Positions 41,058 through 49,743 of a DNA stretch of 64,000 bases are shown one piece after another. How positions within the stretch are numbered: position 1 is the stretch's first letter; the number at the start of each line of letters is the position of its first letter. The notes beneath the pieces were generated by a model. That model ran no database searches. It was not told the DNA's origin and worked only from the letters and a program-made list of their open reading frames with translations. Made by a program: the position numbers and the translations under genes. The DNA is from Actinophytocola xinjiangensis (GTDB taxonomy: Bacteria; Actinomycetota; Actinomycetes; Mycobacteriales; Pseudonocardiaceae), in contig NZ_MSIF01000007.1 in NCBI RefSeq assembly GCF_001921215.1, positions 186,001 through 250,000 of the forward strand. The letters run 5' to 3'.

Positions 41058-41978
41058 TCACCCGCCGCGCACGACGGCCACCGGGCAGGGGGCGTGGTAG
41101 ATCACCGCATGGCTGACCGAGCCGACGATCACGCTGCGTACCGCGCCCCGGCCGTGGCTGCCGACCACCAGCAGCGCCGCGCCGTCGGCCTGGGCGACCA
41201 GTGCGTGCGCCGGCCGGTCGAACAGCACCTCCCGGCGCACCGACACCTCCGGGAACCGCTCCTGGAACCCGGCGAGCGACTCCGCGAGCAGGATCTCGGC
41301 CTCCTTGCCGACCTCGGCCGGGTCCTGGTCCCACACGCCCATCGGCTCCATCGCCTCCAACGGCAGGTTCGACCACGCGTACACCGCCACCAGCTCGTGG
41401 CCGTGCCGCGCGGCGAAGTCGAACGCGAACCCGATCGCCCGCTCGCTGGTACTCGACCCGTCCACCCCCACGACCACCCGCCCGGCGACCTGCCCGGCGA
41501 TGTCCGACGGATCCTTGGCGTCGCGCACGACCACCACCGGGCGCTGACAGGTGTGCACCAGCTCGGCGGCCGTCGACCCCAGCAGCATCCTGGGCAGCGC
41601 GGTCCGCCCGGACGACCCGATCACCACCAGGTCCTCCTCGCCGACCATCCTGACCAGAGTCTCCGCCGCCCGGCCGAACTCGACCACACCGCCGACGACC
41701 AGCCCCGGCCACGTCTGCCGCGCCTCGTCGGTGACCTCGGCCACCTGGCGTTCCGCCTGGTTACGCAGAGTGTCGTCGTCGAGGAGCGTGCCGGCCGGCG
41801 GCATCAGCCGCACCGCGGGCGGCGGCGAGTCGGACACCGGCCAGTCGACCACCTGGACGACGGTCAGCCCCAGCCCCCGGCTGGCGGCCTCCCGCGCCGC
41901 CCAGGTCACCGCCGTACGCGCCGACTCCGAACCGTCGTAGCCGGCGATCACCCGGGGTTCCCGTGCCTGTTCAGCCAT
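41058..41978 (-). CDS. Universal stress protein, tandem UspA domains
   Basis: Protein of 306 residues with two UspA domains, about 1-150 and 160-306. Each ends with the nucleotide-binding motif: GSSGRTALPRMLLGS in the first and GSHGRGAVRSVIVGS in the second, so both should bind ATP. Each begins with a strand of the type VIAGYDGSESAR or VVVGVDGSSTSER. Tandem UspA proteins in actinobacteria are commonly linked to hypoxia or redox stress. AGGAGG lies 8 bases before the ATG. It converges on the upstream enzyme gene with 2 bases between stops. Confidence 0.93.
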   Translation of the reverse strand: MAEQAREPRVIAGYDGSESARTAVTWAAREAASRGLGLTVVQVVDWPVSDSPPPAVRLMPPAGTLLDDDTLRNQAERQVAEVTDEARQTWPGLVVGGVVEFGRAAETLVRMVGEEDLVVIGSSGRTALPRMLLGSTAAELVHTCQRPVVVVRDAKDPSDIAGQVAGRVVVGVDGSSTSERAIGFAFDFAARHGHELVAVYAWSNLPLEAMEPMGVWDQDPAEVGKEAEILLAESLAGFQERFPEVSVRREVLFDRPAHALVAQADGAALLVVGSHGRGAVRSVIVGSVSHAVIYHAPCPVAVVRGG

Positions 41979-42038
41979 ACGACCACCTCCTGTGGTCGTC
42001 CGAGTACCCCGCCGGGGCCGGGGGATAACGTGGCCGGG

Positions 42039-42375
42039 TCAGGCCACGTCCTTGCTCATGTCGACACAGGGGACCGCGTCCGCGTCCGACACCGTCGAGC
42101 GGTCCAGCCCCCGCGCGGGATCGTCCCTGGCCTCCCGCAGCCGTCGGGACGCCTCGTCGCCGGTGTCGGCGACGAACCAGATCTGGGAACCGTCCGGCAC
42201 CTCCCCTCGACCTTCAGATCGCCGGTCATCTCCGTGCCGTCACTCGGGGTCCGGAACTCCAGACCGTCGGAGCCGCCGACACTGATCCCGGTCAGGAACA
42301 CCAGTACCGCTCCCCGGCCAGCACCAGCAGCGCGTCGACGACCTTCTCCCAGACGGTACTTCGCACACCGCTCAA
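42039..42375 (-). pseudogene. Frameshifted small membrane protein gene
   Basis: Three reading frames join into one sensible protein of about 110 residues if one G is restored in each of two G-runs. The parts are a start region (STVWEKVVDALLVLAG), then AVLVFLTGISVGGSDGLEFR completing a membrane helix and leading to GDLKVEG, then EVPDGSQIWFVADTGDEASR to the stop at 42041-42039 (MSKDVA). Start at TTG 42375 or GTG 42366. I do not recognise the family. Either it is a decaying gene or both shifts are homopolymer sequencing errors; both breaks lie in the same GGGGAG context. Confidence 0.6.
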
Positions 42376-42449
42376 CAGTTTGCAATCACTGGACCCACCT
42401 CAGGAATTCGGTGAACGATCGCCGTCGGTGACACCGCACCGCTGACGAC

Positions 42450-42462
42450 ACCCCCTGGGGGT
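42450..42462. promoter_or_regulatory. CsoR/RcnR-type palindrome upstream of hydrolase
   Basis: ACCCCCTGGGGGT followed by AA is a perfect G/C-tract palindrome of the kind bound by CsoR-family repressors (consensus near TACCCCnnGGGGTA). A second G-tract, ACGGGTAAGGGGTATATAC, follows about 12 bases on and contains an AT-rich -10-like end. It lies 56 bases before the hydrolase start. Confidence 0.45.
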
Positions 42463-42517
42463 AATTGCGCTCATACGGGTAAGGGGTATATACAGGTGGG
42501 CGACGACAGGAGGGTCG

Positions 42518-43318
42518 ATGTCCACCGACAGCTTCTTCGCCCGCGCGGGCGCCAGCATCGCCTACCAGCTCACCGGTTCCGGACCGTCCTTCGGCTACGC
42601 CCACGGCGTCATGCTCAGCCGCGCGGCCGTCGCCCGGCTCGAACTGTTCGACGTGGGATCGCTGGCCGACCGGCACCGGGTGCTGACCTACGACCAGCGC
42701 GGCCACGGCTTCTCCAGCGGCCGCCCGGTCGCCGAGGACTACCGGTTCGAGAACATCGCCGAGGACCTGCTCGGGTTGCTCGACAGCCTCGACCTGCCCG
42801 AACCGGTGGACTTCGCCGGGTCGTCGCTGGGGTGTGACACCGCGCTGCGGGCCGCGATCGCCGCGCCGGCGCGGTTCGGCCGGCTGGTGCTGATGATCCC
42901 GCCGGTCGCCTGGGAAAGCGGCGAGCGGCAGGCCAGGCAGTGGTACTTCGACACCGCCGAGAGCATCGAACGGGAGGGCGCGGCCGGCTGGCGCGCGCGG
43001 ATGGCCGGCGGCGAACGGCCGCCGATCTTCGCCGACTACCCGCACTACAGCTTCGTGCCCGACGTCACCGACGACCTGCTCCCGGCGGTCCTGCGCGGCG
43101 CCGGGATGTCCGACCTGCCGTCCCACGAACAGATCGCGACGCTGACCCACCCCACGCTCATCCTCGCCTGGGACACCGATCCGCTGCACCCGGTGGACAC
43201 CGCGCGGACCCTGCGCGACCTCATCCCCGGCGCGCGGCTGCACGTCTCGTCGACCGTCGCGGACATCAGGACCTGGACCGGGCGAATCGCCGAGTTCCTC
43301 GGGGATCCGGCCAGGTAG
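42518..43318 (+). CDS. Alpha/beta hydrolase
   Basis: Cytoplasmic hydrolase of 266 residues with the canonical fold markers: YAHGVM oxyanion region, DQRGHGFSS, nucleophile serine in FAGSSLGCDTAL, an aspartate in LAWDTDPLHP; a catalytic histidine is not obvious near the C-terminus, where the segment reads LHVSSTVADIRTW. The lack of the usual GH-x motif there makes its chemistry uncertain. AGGAGG lies 4 bases before the ATG. It precedes the complex I-like operon by 62 bases but is probably a separate unit under the G-tract palindrome. Confidence 0.85.
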   Translation: MSTDSFFARAGASIAYQLTGSGPSFGYAHGVMLSRAAVARLELFDVGSLADRHRVLTYDQRGHGFSSGRPVAEDYRFENIAEDLLGLLDSLDLPEPVDFAGSSLGCDTALRAAIAAPARFGRLVLMIPPVAWESGERQARQWYFDTAESIEREGAAGWRARMAGGERPPIFADYPHYSFVPDVTDDLLPAVLRGAGMSDLPSHEQIATLTHPTLILAWDTDPLHPVDTARTLRDLIPGARLHVSSTVADIRTWTGRIAEFLGDPAR

Positions 43319-43380
43319 CGGGTGCACGCGGGTCGCCCTAGGCTTTTCGACGGCACGGTGACGGGGGCGGAGGTGCGGCG

Positions 43381-43722
43381 ATGACAGGGCCGTTGCTCCT
43401 GGGCGGGGCGGTGCTGCTGGCCGTCGGCGCGCTCCACGGAGTCGCCTTCCTCGTCCGTCTCAGTAGGACGGCCACCGGGGTGGCGCCGTTCCTGTCCGGA
43501 CACGCGCCCGCCGAACACGCGCTGTCGCGCTTCCACGTCCGGTGGTACGCGATCACGATGGTCTTCCTCGCCTTCGACATGGAGATGGTGTTCATGTACC
43601 CGTGGACGCTGGTCGTCGCCGAGGAAGGGCTGACGGCGGTCGTGGAGATGTTCGTGTTCCTGGCGATCCTGTTCGCCGGTGTCATCTACGCGTGGCGGGA
43701 GGGCGCGCTGCGGTGGACGTGA
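43381..43722 (+). CDS. nuoA: NADH-quinone oxidoreductase subunit A-like
   Basis: Membrane subunit of 113 residues with three hydrophobic helices. It keeps the NuoA core: HALSRFHVRWYAITMVFLAFDMEMVFMYPW corresponds to the family's RFxxxFYLIAxxFIxFDVExxFLYPW block (shown in two parts here), including the acidic FDME. GGAGG lies 7 bases before the ATG. First gene of an eight-gene operon; it overlaps the next gene by 10 bases. Confidence 0.88.
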   Translation: MTGPLLLGGAVLLAVGALHGVAFLVRLSRTATGVAPFLSGHAPAEHALSRFHVRWYAITMVFLAFDMEMVFMYPWTLVVAEEGLTAVVEMFVFLAILFAGVIYAWREGALRWT

Positions 43723-44630
43723 CCGGCTGGCTGCTGCGGCACACCCCGCCCCGCCCGATGGTCGTCACCGCCCCCGGCGGCACCTCGGCCAGGGTCGCGG
43801 TCGAGCGGGCCGTACTGGCGCGCGGCTGGCGCCCGGCACTGAACCCGGCGCGGACCAACCTCCTGGTGGTCGCCGGGCACGCCCCCTGGCTGGAGCCCTA
43901 CCTGCGCCGGGTCTGGGACTCGATCCCCGCGCCCAGGGTGCGGGTCGACGTCCCGGAGGCGCTCGACGAGCGGCTGCTCGACGACGCCCTCGCCGCGCTG
44001 CGCGACCCCGTGCGCCAGCGGACACACCACACCGAACCGGTCGAGGACGTGTTCATGGCAGACCGGGCGCCCGACCGGGACGGGCTGACGCTCGACGAAC
44101 TGCACGTGCCGCTCGGGCCGGTGCTGGCGTACTGGCCGGCCGGGCTCATCGTCCACACGCGACTCCAGGGTGACGTCGTCACGGCGGCCACGGTCGAGGT
44201 CGCCGGTGCCGGCACCGCCACCGGCGACGCGTTCTGGTCCGGCGCCGACCCGGTGGCCCGGCGGCTGGACGCGTGCGGGCGGCTGCTGGCGCTGGCCGGG
44301 TGGACCGACCAGGCCGTCGTCGCGCAGCGGCTGCGGGACGCGGTCCTCGACGGGCGGCCGGCCGACGGGCTGGCGCGGTTCACCGCGCGGGTGCGCCGGT
44401 CCAGGACGCTGCGCTGGCTGCTGGCCGGTGTCGGACACGTCACCGACGGGCCGTTCGCGGGGGACGCGCTGACCCGGCTGTACGGGTGGCTCGACGGCAC
44501 CGGGCCGCCGCCCGACACCCGCTGGGCGCTCGACCACCTGCCGGAGCTGCTGGCGGGAACCGAGCTGGCGAACGCGCGGCTGGTCGTCGCGAGCCTGGAC
44601 CCCGACCTGGAGCCGTCGCACCATGGTTGA
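43713..44630 (+). CDS. Degenerate NuoB/NuoD-like subunit without Fe-S cysteines
   Basis: Soluble protein of 305 residues in the place where nuoB, nuoC and nuoD normally lie. The N-terminal third recalls NuoB (NPARTNLLVVAGHAPWLEPY, LRRVWDSIPAPRVRVDV) but lacks the four cluster-binding cysteines; the whole protein has only one cysteine (DACGRLL). The rest (DGLTLDELHVPLGPVLAYWP, LQGDVVTAATVEV) recalls degraded NuoD-like sequence. It therefore cannot carry the N2 cluster. GTG at 43713 has GGGAGG 8 bases upstream; GTG 43719 is possible. Likely a structural cap or coupling factor on the membrane arm; that is inference. Confidence 0.72.
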   Translation: MDVTGWLLRHTPPRPMVVTAPGGTSARVAVERAVLARGWRPALNPARTNLLVVAGHAPWLEPYLRRVWDSIPAPRVRVDVPEALDERLLDDALAALRDPVRQRTHHTEPVEDVFMADRAPDRDGLTLDELHVPLGPVLAYWPAGLIVHTRLQGDVVTAATVEVAGAGTATGDAFWSGADPVARRLDACGRLLALAGWTDQAVVAQRLRDAVLDGRPADGLARFTARVRRSRTLRWLLAGVGHVTDGPFAGDALTRLYGWLDGTGPPPDTRWALDHLPELLAGTELANARLVVASLDPDLEPSHHG

Positions 44631-45537
44631 GCAGACGCCCTGGTGGGGTGCGCTGGTCCTGCCGGCCGTACTGGTCGCGTTCGCGGCGGCGGCCGTCGCG
44701 CTGGACCGGGGACTGGACCCCGCGCGGATCGGGTTCGGGGCGGCGGTGGCCGCGCCGGGCCGGGCCGTGGCCGGGCTGCTGGTGCAGCAGCGGCGGCGGA
44801 CGCTGGCCGCCGACGGGCTGCTGTGGCGGGGTGCGGGCGTGGTGCTGGTGGTGGCCGCCGTGCTGGCGTCGATGGTGACGCCGCTGGGGCGGTGGGTGGT
44901 CAGTGACCTGTCGGTCGGGGTGGTGTGGTTCAACGCCATGGAGATCATGGCGTGGGCGGCGGTGTGGCTCGCCGGTTGGGGGCCGAACTCGGCGTTCGCG
45001 CTGGTCGGCGGCTACCGGTTCGTGGCGCAGGGGCTGGCCTACGAGCTGCCGCACATGTTCGTGCTGACCACCGCCGCGCTGGGCGCCGGGTCGCTGCGGA
45101 TCGGCGACATCGTGGCCGCCCAGCAGGGGCTGTGGTTCGCGGTGTGGATGCCGGTGGCGTTCGTGGTGTACCTGGTGTCGGTGCTGGGGATGGCGTTCGC
45201 CCGGCCCTTCGACCACCCGGCCGGCGCCGACCTCGCCGGTGGGGCGCTGGCCGAACTGTCCGGTGTGGACCGTCTGGTGCTCTCGGCCGGGCGGTGGGTG
45301 CTGCTGGTGTCCGGCGCGGCGATGGCGGTGCCGCTGTTCCTCGGCGGGGGCGCCGGGCCGCTGCTGCCGGACTGGCTGTGGTCGCTGGTGAAGACCGCCG
45401 TGGTGCTCGGCGCGCTGGTGTGGGCCGGGCACCGGCTGCCGACCGTCCGCATGGAACGGTACGCGGAGATCGCCTGGATGGTGCTGGTGCCGGCGACGCT
45501 GCTGCAGGCTCTGATCGTGTCCCTCGTGGTGCTCTAG
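44623..45537 (+). CDS. nuoH: NADH-quinone oxidoreductase subunit H-like
   Basis: Membrane subunit of 304 residues with about eight helices. The NuoH hallmark is present (LAGWGPNSAFALVGGYRFVA followed by QGLAYELPHMF). The loop that lines the quinone cavity, normally rich in glutamates (EAESELVAGY-type), reads HPAGADLAGGALAELSG and so has lost most acidic residues. Overlaps the upstream gene by 8 bases (ATGGTTGA). In intact complex I this subunit links the quinone site to the proton channels. Confidence 0.88.
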   Translation: MVEQTPWWGALVLPAVLVAFAAAAVALDRGLDPARIGFGAAVAAPGRAVAGLLVQQRRRTLAADGLLWRGAGVVLVVAAVLASMVTPLGRWVVSDLSVGVVWFNAMEIMAWAAVWLAGWGPNSAFALVGGYRFVAQGLAYELPHMFVLTTAALGAGSLRIGDIVAAQQGLWFAVWMPVAFVVYLVSVLGMAFARPFDHPAGADLAGGALAELSGVDRLVLSAGRWVLLVSGAAMAVPLFLGGGAGPLLPDWLWSLVKTAVVLGALVWAGHRLPTVRMERYAEIAWMVLVPATLLQALIVSLVVL

Positions 45538-45545
45538 GAGGCGTC

Positions 45546-46103
45546 GTGGCGGTGGTGTTCTGGGTGTGCGCGGTCGGCGCGGTGGCCGCCGGCATCGCGG
45601 TGTTCCGGGTGGACTCCATGGCCAGGGCGACGTTCGCGCTGCTCGCGTCGTTCGTGTTCGCCGGGGTCGCGGTGCTGCTGGTGGAGCTGACCTACCTGGG
45701 GGTGCTGGTCATCCTGATGATGGTCATGGAGATGGTCGTGATGGTCGTGTTCATGGTGATGTACATGATGAACCCGGCCGGGCTGATGCCGATGACCATG
45801 GTGCACAACCAGAAGGGCTCGCTGGGCATCGCCGCCGGGGTGTTCGCCGTGCTCGCCGCCGGGGTGTACCTGATCGACTGGCCCGACGGCGGGCCGCCGC
45901 GGCCGGACGACCCGACGATGCAGTTGGGCGAGGGCCTGATGGGTCCCAAGATGCTGGCGATGATCACCCTCGGCCTCGCGCTGTTCGCCACGATCGTGGT
46001 GACCGTCGTGCTGGCCACCCACCGGGGTCGCTACGACCGCTACGGCGACGCGCTGGACCGCGCCACCCCGGACGACCCGGTACGCGGAGGACTCGGCCGA
46101 TGA
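45546..46103 (+). CDS. nuoJ: NADH-quinone oxidoreductase subunit J-like
   Basis: Membrane subunit of 185 residues with five hydrophobic segments. The pi-bulge helix region is recognisable: LLVELTYLGVLVILMMVMEM. A loop rich in prolines and acidic residues precedes the last helix. GTG start at 45546 has GGAGG 5 bases upstream; 8 bases after nuoH. The stop overlaps nuoK as ATGA. Confidence 0.85.
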   Translation: MAVVFWVCAVGAVAAGIAVFRVDSMARATFALLASFVFAGVAVLLVELTYLGVLVILMMVMEMVVMVVFMVMYMMNPAGLMPMTMVHNQKGSLGIAAGVFAVLAAGVYLIDWPDGGPPRPDDPTMQLGEGLMGPKMLAMITLGLALFATIVVTVVLATHRGRYDRYGDALDRATPDDPVRGGLGR

Positions 46104-46405
46104 CCCTGCCGGACTACCTGCTGCTCGCCTCGGCGCTGTTGTCCGTCGGGCTCTACGGGGCGCTGTCCCAGCAGTCGATCGTGATGATCATGATGGGGAT
46201 CGAGCTGATGGTGAACGCGGTGATCGTCGGCGCGGCCGCGTTCTGGTACTTCACCTCGGCCGACCGGCCGGACGCCCAGGTCGTGGTGGTGCTCGCGGTG
46301 ACCGCGATGGCGATCGAGATGGCCGCCGGGTTCGCCGTCACCACGGCCGTGTTCCGCGCCCGCGACGTCGACATGACCGACATGGCCGCGGACCTGCGGG
46401 ACTGA
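46100..46405 (+). CDS. nuoK: NADH-quinone oxidoreductase subunit K-like
   Basis: Membrane subunit of 101 residues with three helices and the two buried glutamates of NuoK retained: one in MMGIELMVNAV and one in AMAIEMAAGFAV. Overlaps nuoJ as ATGA and is 1 base before nuoL. Keeping both glutamates supports a working proton path through the membrane arm. Confidence 0.92.
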   Translation: MTLPDYLLLASALLSVGLYGALSQQSIVMIMMGIELMVNAVIVGAAAFWYFTSADRPDAQVVVVLAVTAMAIEMAAGFAVTTAVFRARDVDMTDMAADLRD

Positions 46406-46406
46406 C

Positions 46407-48248
46407 ATGCTCTGGACACTGATCGCGGTACCGCTGCTGGCCGGCGGCGGGTTGCTGGTGGGCGGCCGGCGGGCCGACCGGATCGCCGCGCCGGTCGCGC
46501 TGGTGACCGCGCTCGCGGTGCTGGTGCTGGCTCTCGTGCGCGGGCCGGCCGTCGAGGCGTCGTTCGTGGCTGGCGTGTCGTTCGGCCTGGCGGCCGGCGG
46601 ACTGTCGACCGTGATGTGCGTGCTGGTGGCCGTCGTGCTGGCGGCGGTGACGGTGTTCGCCACCGGCGAGCCGGAACTGCGGCGGGCCCGGTTCTTCGGG
46701 CTGCTGCTGGTGTTCGCCGGCGCGATGCTGGTCACCGTGACCGCCACGACGCTGCTGTCGCTGCTGATGGCGTGGGAGGTCATGGGGGCGGCGTCCTACG
46801 CGCTGATCGGCTACCGGTGGCGCGAGCCCCGGCGCGGCGAGTCCGGCACGGTGGCGTTCCTGACCACCCGGGCCGCCGACCTCGGCCTGTACCTGGCGGC
46901 CGGCGCGGCCCTGGCCGGCGGGGCCGGCGGGCTCTCGCTGGACGCGCTGGCCGGGCTGCCCGACGGGTGGCGCGACGCGGTGGCGGCCGGGGTGGTGCTG
47001 GCGGCGCTGGGCAAGTCGGCGCAGCTGCCGTTCAGCTTCTGGCTCTCGCGCGCGATGGACGGCCCGAGCCCGGTGTCGGCGCTGCTGCACTCGGCGACCA
47101 TGGTGGCCGCCGGCGGCTACCTGCTGCTGCGGCTGGAACCGCTGCTGGCGGCGACCCCGTGGGCGGGGGCGGTGGCGGCGGTGGCCGGCGCGCTGACGGC
47201 CGTGCTGCTGGGGGCGGTGGCGGTGGTACAGCACGACCTCAAGCAGTTGCTGGCCGCGTCGACCTGCGCGCAGCTGGGGTTCGTGGTGCTGGCCGCCGGC
47301 ACCGGCGGGGTCGCCGGGGGCGGCGGGCAGTTGGTGGCGCACGCGCTGGCCAAGAGCCTGCTGTTCCTGGGGGCCGGGGCGTGGCTGACGGCGTTGGGGA
47401 CCAAGGAGCTGGCCGGGCTGCGCGGCGCCGGCCGGGTGTACCCGGTGGTGGGGGTGAGCTTCGCGGCCGGCGGGCTGGTGCTGGCGGGGACGCCGCCGCT
47501 GGCCCTCTGGGTCACCAAGGACCACGTGCTGGCCGGCGCCCTCGGCGACTCGGTGTGGCTCTACGTCCTGGGGTTGGCGGCGGCCGGGTTGAGCGCCGCG
47601 TACGCGGCCCGCGCGGTGGCGATCGTGTGGTCACGGCCGGACGTCGCCCTGGCCGGGCGGGTGTCCGGATGGCAGGCGGGCGCGTTGGTGCCGCTGGCCG
47701 CCGGGGCCGTGGCGTTGGGAGTGCTGGTGGTTCCCGGGGTGTGGGCGTGGTTCGCCGGGATCGTCGGCGGCGGCGACCCGGCCGGGCCGGCGTGGTGGGA
47801 GGCGGTGGCGTCCGGGGCGGTCGCGGTCGGGGTGGCCGGGGTGGTCGCGGCGGTGACCGTGCGGCGGGACCCGGTCGGGCAGCCGGCCGACGGGCGGCAC
47901 GAGCTGGACCGGACCGACGACTGGCTCGGGCTGGAGCGGTTCGTCCGCACCGCCGTGGTGACGCCGGGACTGGCCGGGGCCGGGGCGCTGGCCCGGTTCG
48001 ACGACCAGGTGATCGACCGGGGCGTGGCGGCCGGCGCGGCCGTCGGGACGGCGTTCGCCAGGGTCACCGACCGGCGGGTGGAGTGGTCGGTCGACGGGCT
48101 GGTGCGCGCGGTGGCCAGCGGCGCCGGCCGGCTCGGGCGGCTGGCCCGGCGCCCGCAGACCGGGCAGCTGCACCAGTACTACGCGCAGGCCGTGGTGGCG
48201 CTCGCCGCCCTGGCCGTGCTGTTGATCGTGCTGTCGAACGGACGGTGA
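46407..48248 (+). CDS. nuoL: NADH-quinone oxidoreductase subunit L-like antiporter subunit
   Basis: Antiporter-like subunit of 613 residues, roughly 14-16 helices. Channel residues seen: glutamate in LMAWEVMGAASYALIG, lysine in ALGKSAQLPFSFWLSRAMDG, histidine in SALLHSATMV, lysine in ALAKSLLFLGAG and in LWVTKDHVL. The C-terminal lateral helix seems shortened, with a hydrophilic stretch (PVGQPADGRHELDRTDDWLG) before the final helix. Begins 1 base after nuoK. All residues expected for proton translocation are kept. Confidence 0.9.
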   Translation: MLWTLIAVPLLAGGGLLVGGRRADRIAAPVALVTALAVLVLALVRGPAVEASFVAGVSFGLAAGGLSTVMCVLVAVVLAAVTVFATGEPELRRARFFGLLLVFAGAMLVTVTATTLLSLLMAWEVMGAASYALIGYRWREPRRGESGTVAFLTTRAADLGLYLAAGAALAGGAGGLSLDALAGLPDGWRDAVAAGVVLAALGKSAQLPFSFWLSRAMDGPSPVSALLHSATMVAAGGYLLLRLEPLLAATPWAGAVAAVAGALTAVLLGAVAVVQHDLKQLLAASTCAQLGFVVLAAGTGGVAGGGGQLVAHALAKSLLFLGAGAWLTALGTKELAGLRGAGRVYPVVGVSFAAGGLVLAGTPPLALWVTKDHVLAGALGDSVWLYVLGLAAAGLSAAYAARAVAIVWSRPDVALAGRVSGWQAGALVPLAAGAVALGVLVVPGVWAWFAGIVGGGDPAGPAWWEAVASGAVAVGVAGVVAAVTVRRDPVGQPADGRHELDRTDDWLGLERFVRTAVVTPGLAGAGALARFDDQVIDRGVAAGAAVGTAFARVTDRRVEWSVDGLVRAVASGAGRLGRLARRPQTGQLHQYYAQAVVALAALAVLLIVLSNGR

Positions 48249-48251
48249 GGC

Positions 48252-49730
48252 GTGCTCAGCATTCTGGTTTTCCTGCCGGTGGCGGTGGCCGCCGGGCTGG
48301 TGGCGCTGCCCCGGCTCGGCGACGGCGCCGTGCGGTGGACCTGGATCGTGGCCAGCGCGGTCGAGGTGGTGCTCACCGTCGCGTTGTGGATCGGCCACGA
48401 CGGTGACGGTTACGGCTACGAGGTCAACCACCGGTGGATCCCCAGTGTCAGCTCCGGGTACCACGTCGGGGTCGACGGGTTGAGCCTGCCGCTGGTCGCG
48501 TTGACCACCGTGCTGTTCCTGGCCTGCGCGGTGTACTCGCTGCGCCACACCGACCGGATCCGGTCGTTCGCGGCGCTGTTCCTGTTCCTGGAGACCGTGT
48601 GTCTCGGGGTGTTCGTGTCGCTGGACCTGGTGCTGTTCTTCGTGTTCTTCGACCTGTCGATCGTCGGGATGTACTTCGTGATCGCCGGCTGGGGGCACCG
48701 CGACGCGGCCCGCGCGGCGCTGCAGTTCTTCCTGTACACGTTCCTCGGCTCGCTGGCCCTGCTGCTGGGCTTCATCGGCCTGTACCTCTCGGCGCGGCCG
48801 CACACCTTCGACATGGTGGCGCTGGCCGAGCAGAACCCGTTGGCGGGCAAGGGAGGCGTCGCCACCCTGGTCCTGGCGGCGATCCTGCTCGGGTTGGCGA
48901 TCAAGACCCCGACCGTGCCGTTCCACACGTGGCTGCCGCCCGCGCACACCGAGGCACCGGCGGCCGGCTCGGCGATCCTGGCCGGGGTGCTGCTGAAGCT
49001 GGGCACCTACGGGTTCGTGCGGATCGCCATGCCGATGCTGCCCGGGACGTGGCGGGACTGGGCGTGGGCGATCGTGGTCGTCGGGGTGGTCTCGGTGCTC
49101 TACGGGGCGCTGGTGGCGCTGGCCCAGCGGGACTTCAAACGGATGGTGGCCTACACGTCGGTCAACCACATGGGCTACGTGGTGCTGGCCGTGGGCGCCG
49201 CCGGCCTGGTGTCCACCTCGGACGCGCAGGCGCAGGACCTGGCGGTGACCGGCGCGCTGACCCAGATGGTCAGCCACGGCCTGATCACCGGCGCGCTGTT
49301 CCTGCTGGCCGGGGTGCTCCACGAGCGGGGCGGCAGCTACGACCTCGGCGCCTACGGTGGGCTGGCGGCCAGCGCGCCGGCCTTCGCCGGGCTGACCGCG
49401 CTGGCCGCGTTCGCCTCGCTGGGCCTGCCGGGGTTCTCCGGGTTCATCGCCGAGTTCCAGATCTTCACCGGGTCGCTGCCCGGCGCGCCGGTGCCCACCG
49501 CGTTGGCCTTCCTCGGGATCCTGATCACCGCCGCGCTGTTCCTGCGGGCCTACCAGCGGCTGTTCCTGGGACCGGCGACCCGCCCGGCGGTGGCCGACCT
49601 GACCGTCGCGGAGACCCTGTCGATCGCGCCGCTGATGGTGCTCGCGGTCGTCGTCGGGCTGTTCCCCCGGTTCCTGCTCGACCTGGTCGAACCGGCCGCC
49701 CGCACGCTGGGCGAGTTGGTGAGCCGCTGA
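48252..49730 (+). CDS. nuoM: NADH-quinone oxidoreductase subunit M-like antiporter subunit
   Basis: Antiporter-like subunit of 492 residues. Lysines of the channel are present in LAIKTPTVPFHTWLP and LLKLGTYGFVRIAMP, with QRDFKRMVAYTSVNHMGYV downstream. The helix that normally holds the key glutamate reads FVFFDLSIVGMYFVIAGWG, so the residue appears to be aspartate instead. GTG start at 48252, 3 bases after nuoL. C-terminal helix ends DLVEPAARTLGELVSR. Confidence 0.9.
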   Translation: MLSILVFLPVAVAAGLVALPRLGDGAVRWTWIVASAVEVVLTVALWIGHDGDGYGYEVNHRWIPSVSSGYHVGVDGLSLPLVALTTVLFLACAVYSLRHTDRIRSFAALFLFLETVCLGVFVSLDLVLFFVFFDLSIVGMYFVIAGWGHRDAARAALQFFLYTFLGSLALLLGFIGLYLSARPHTFDMVALAEQNPLAGKGGVATLVLAAILLGLAIKTPTVPFHTWLPPAHTEAPAAGSAILAGVLLKLGTYGFVRIAMPMLPGTWRDWAWAIVVVGVVSVLYGALVALAQRDFKRMVAYTSVNHMGYVVLAVGAAGLVSTSDAQAQDLAVTGALTQMVSHGLITGALFLLAGVLHERGGSYDLGAYGGLAASAPAFAGLTALAAFASLGLPGFSGFIAEFQIFTGSLPGAPVPTALAFLGILITAALFLRAYQRLFLGPATRPAVADLTVAETLSIAPLMVLAVVVGLFPRFLLDLVEPAARTLGELVSR

Positions 49731-49743
49731 CGTGGAGACCGAC

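Noticed and set aside
43713-44630. Normal nuoB
   Set aside because: All cluster-binding cysteines are missing and the protein is much longer than NuoB.
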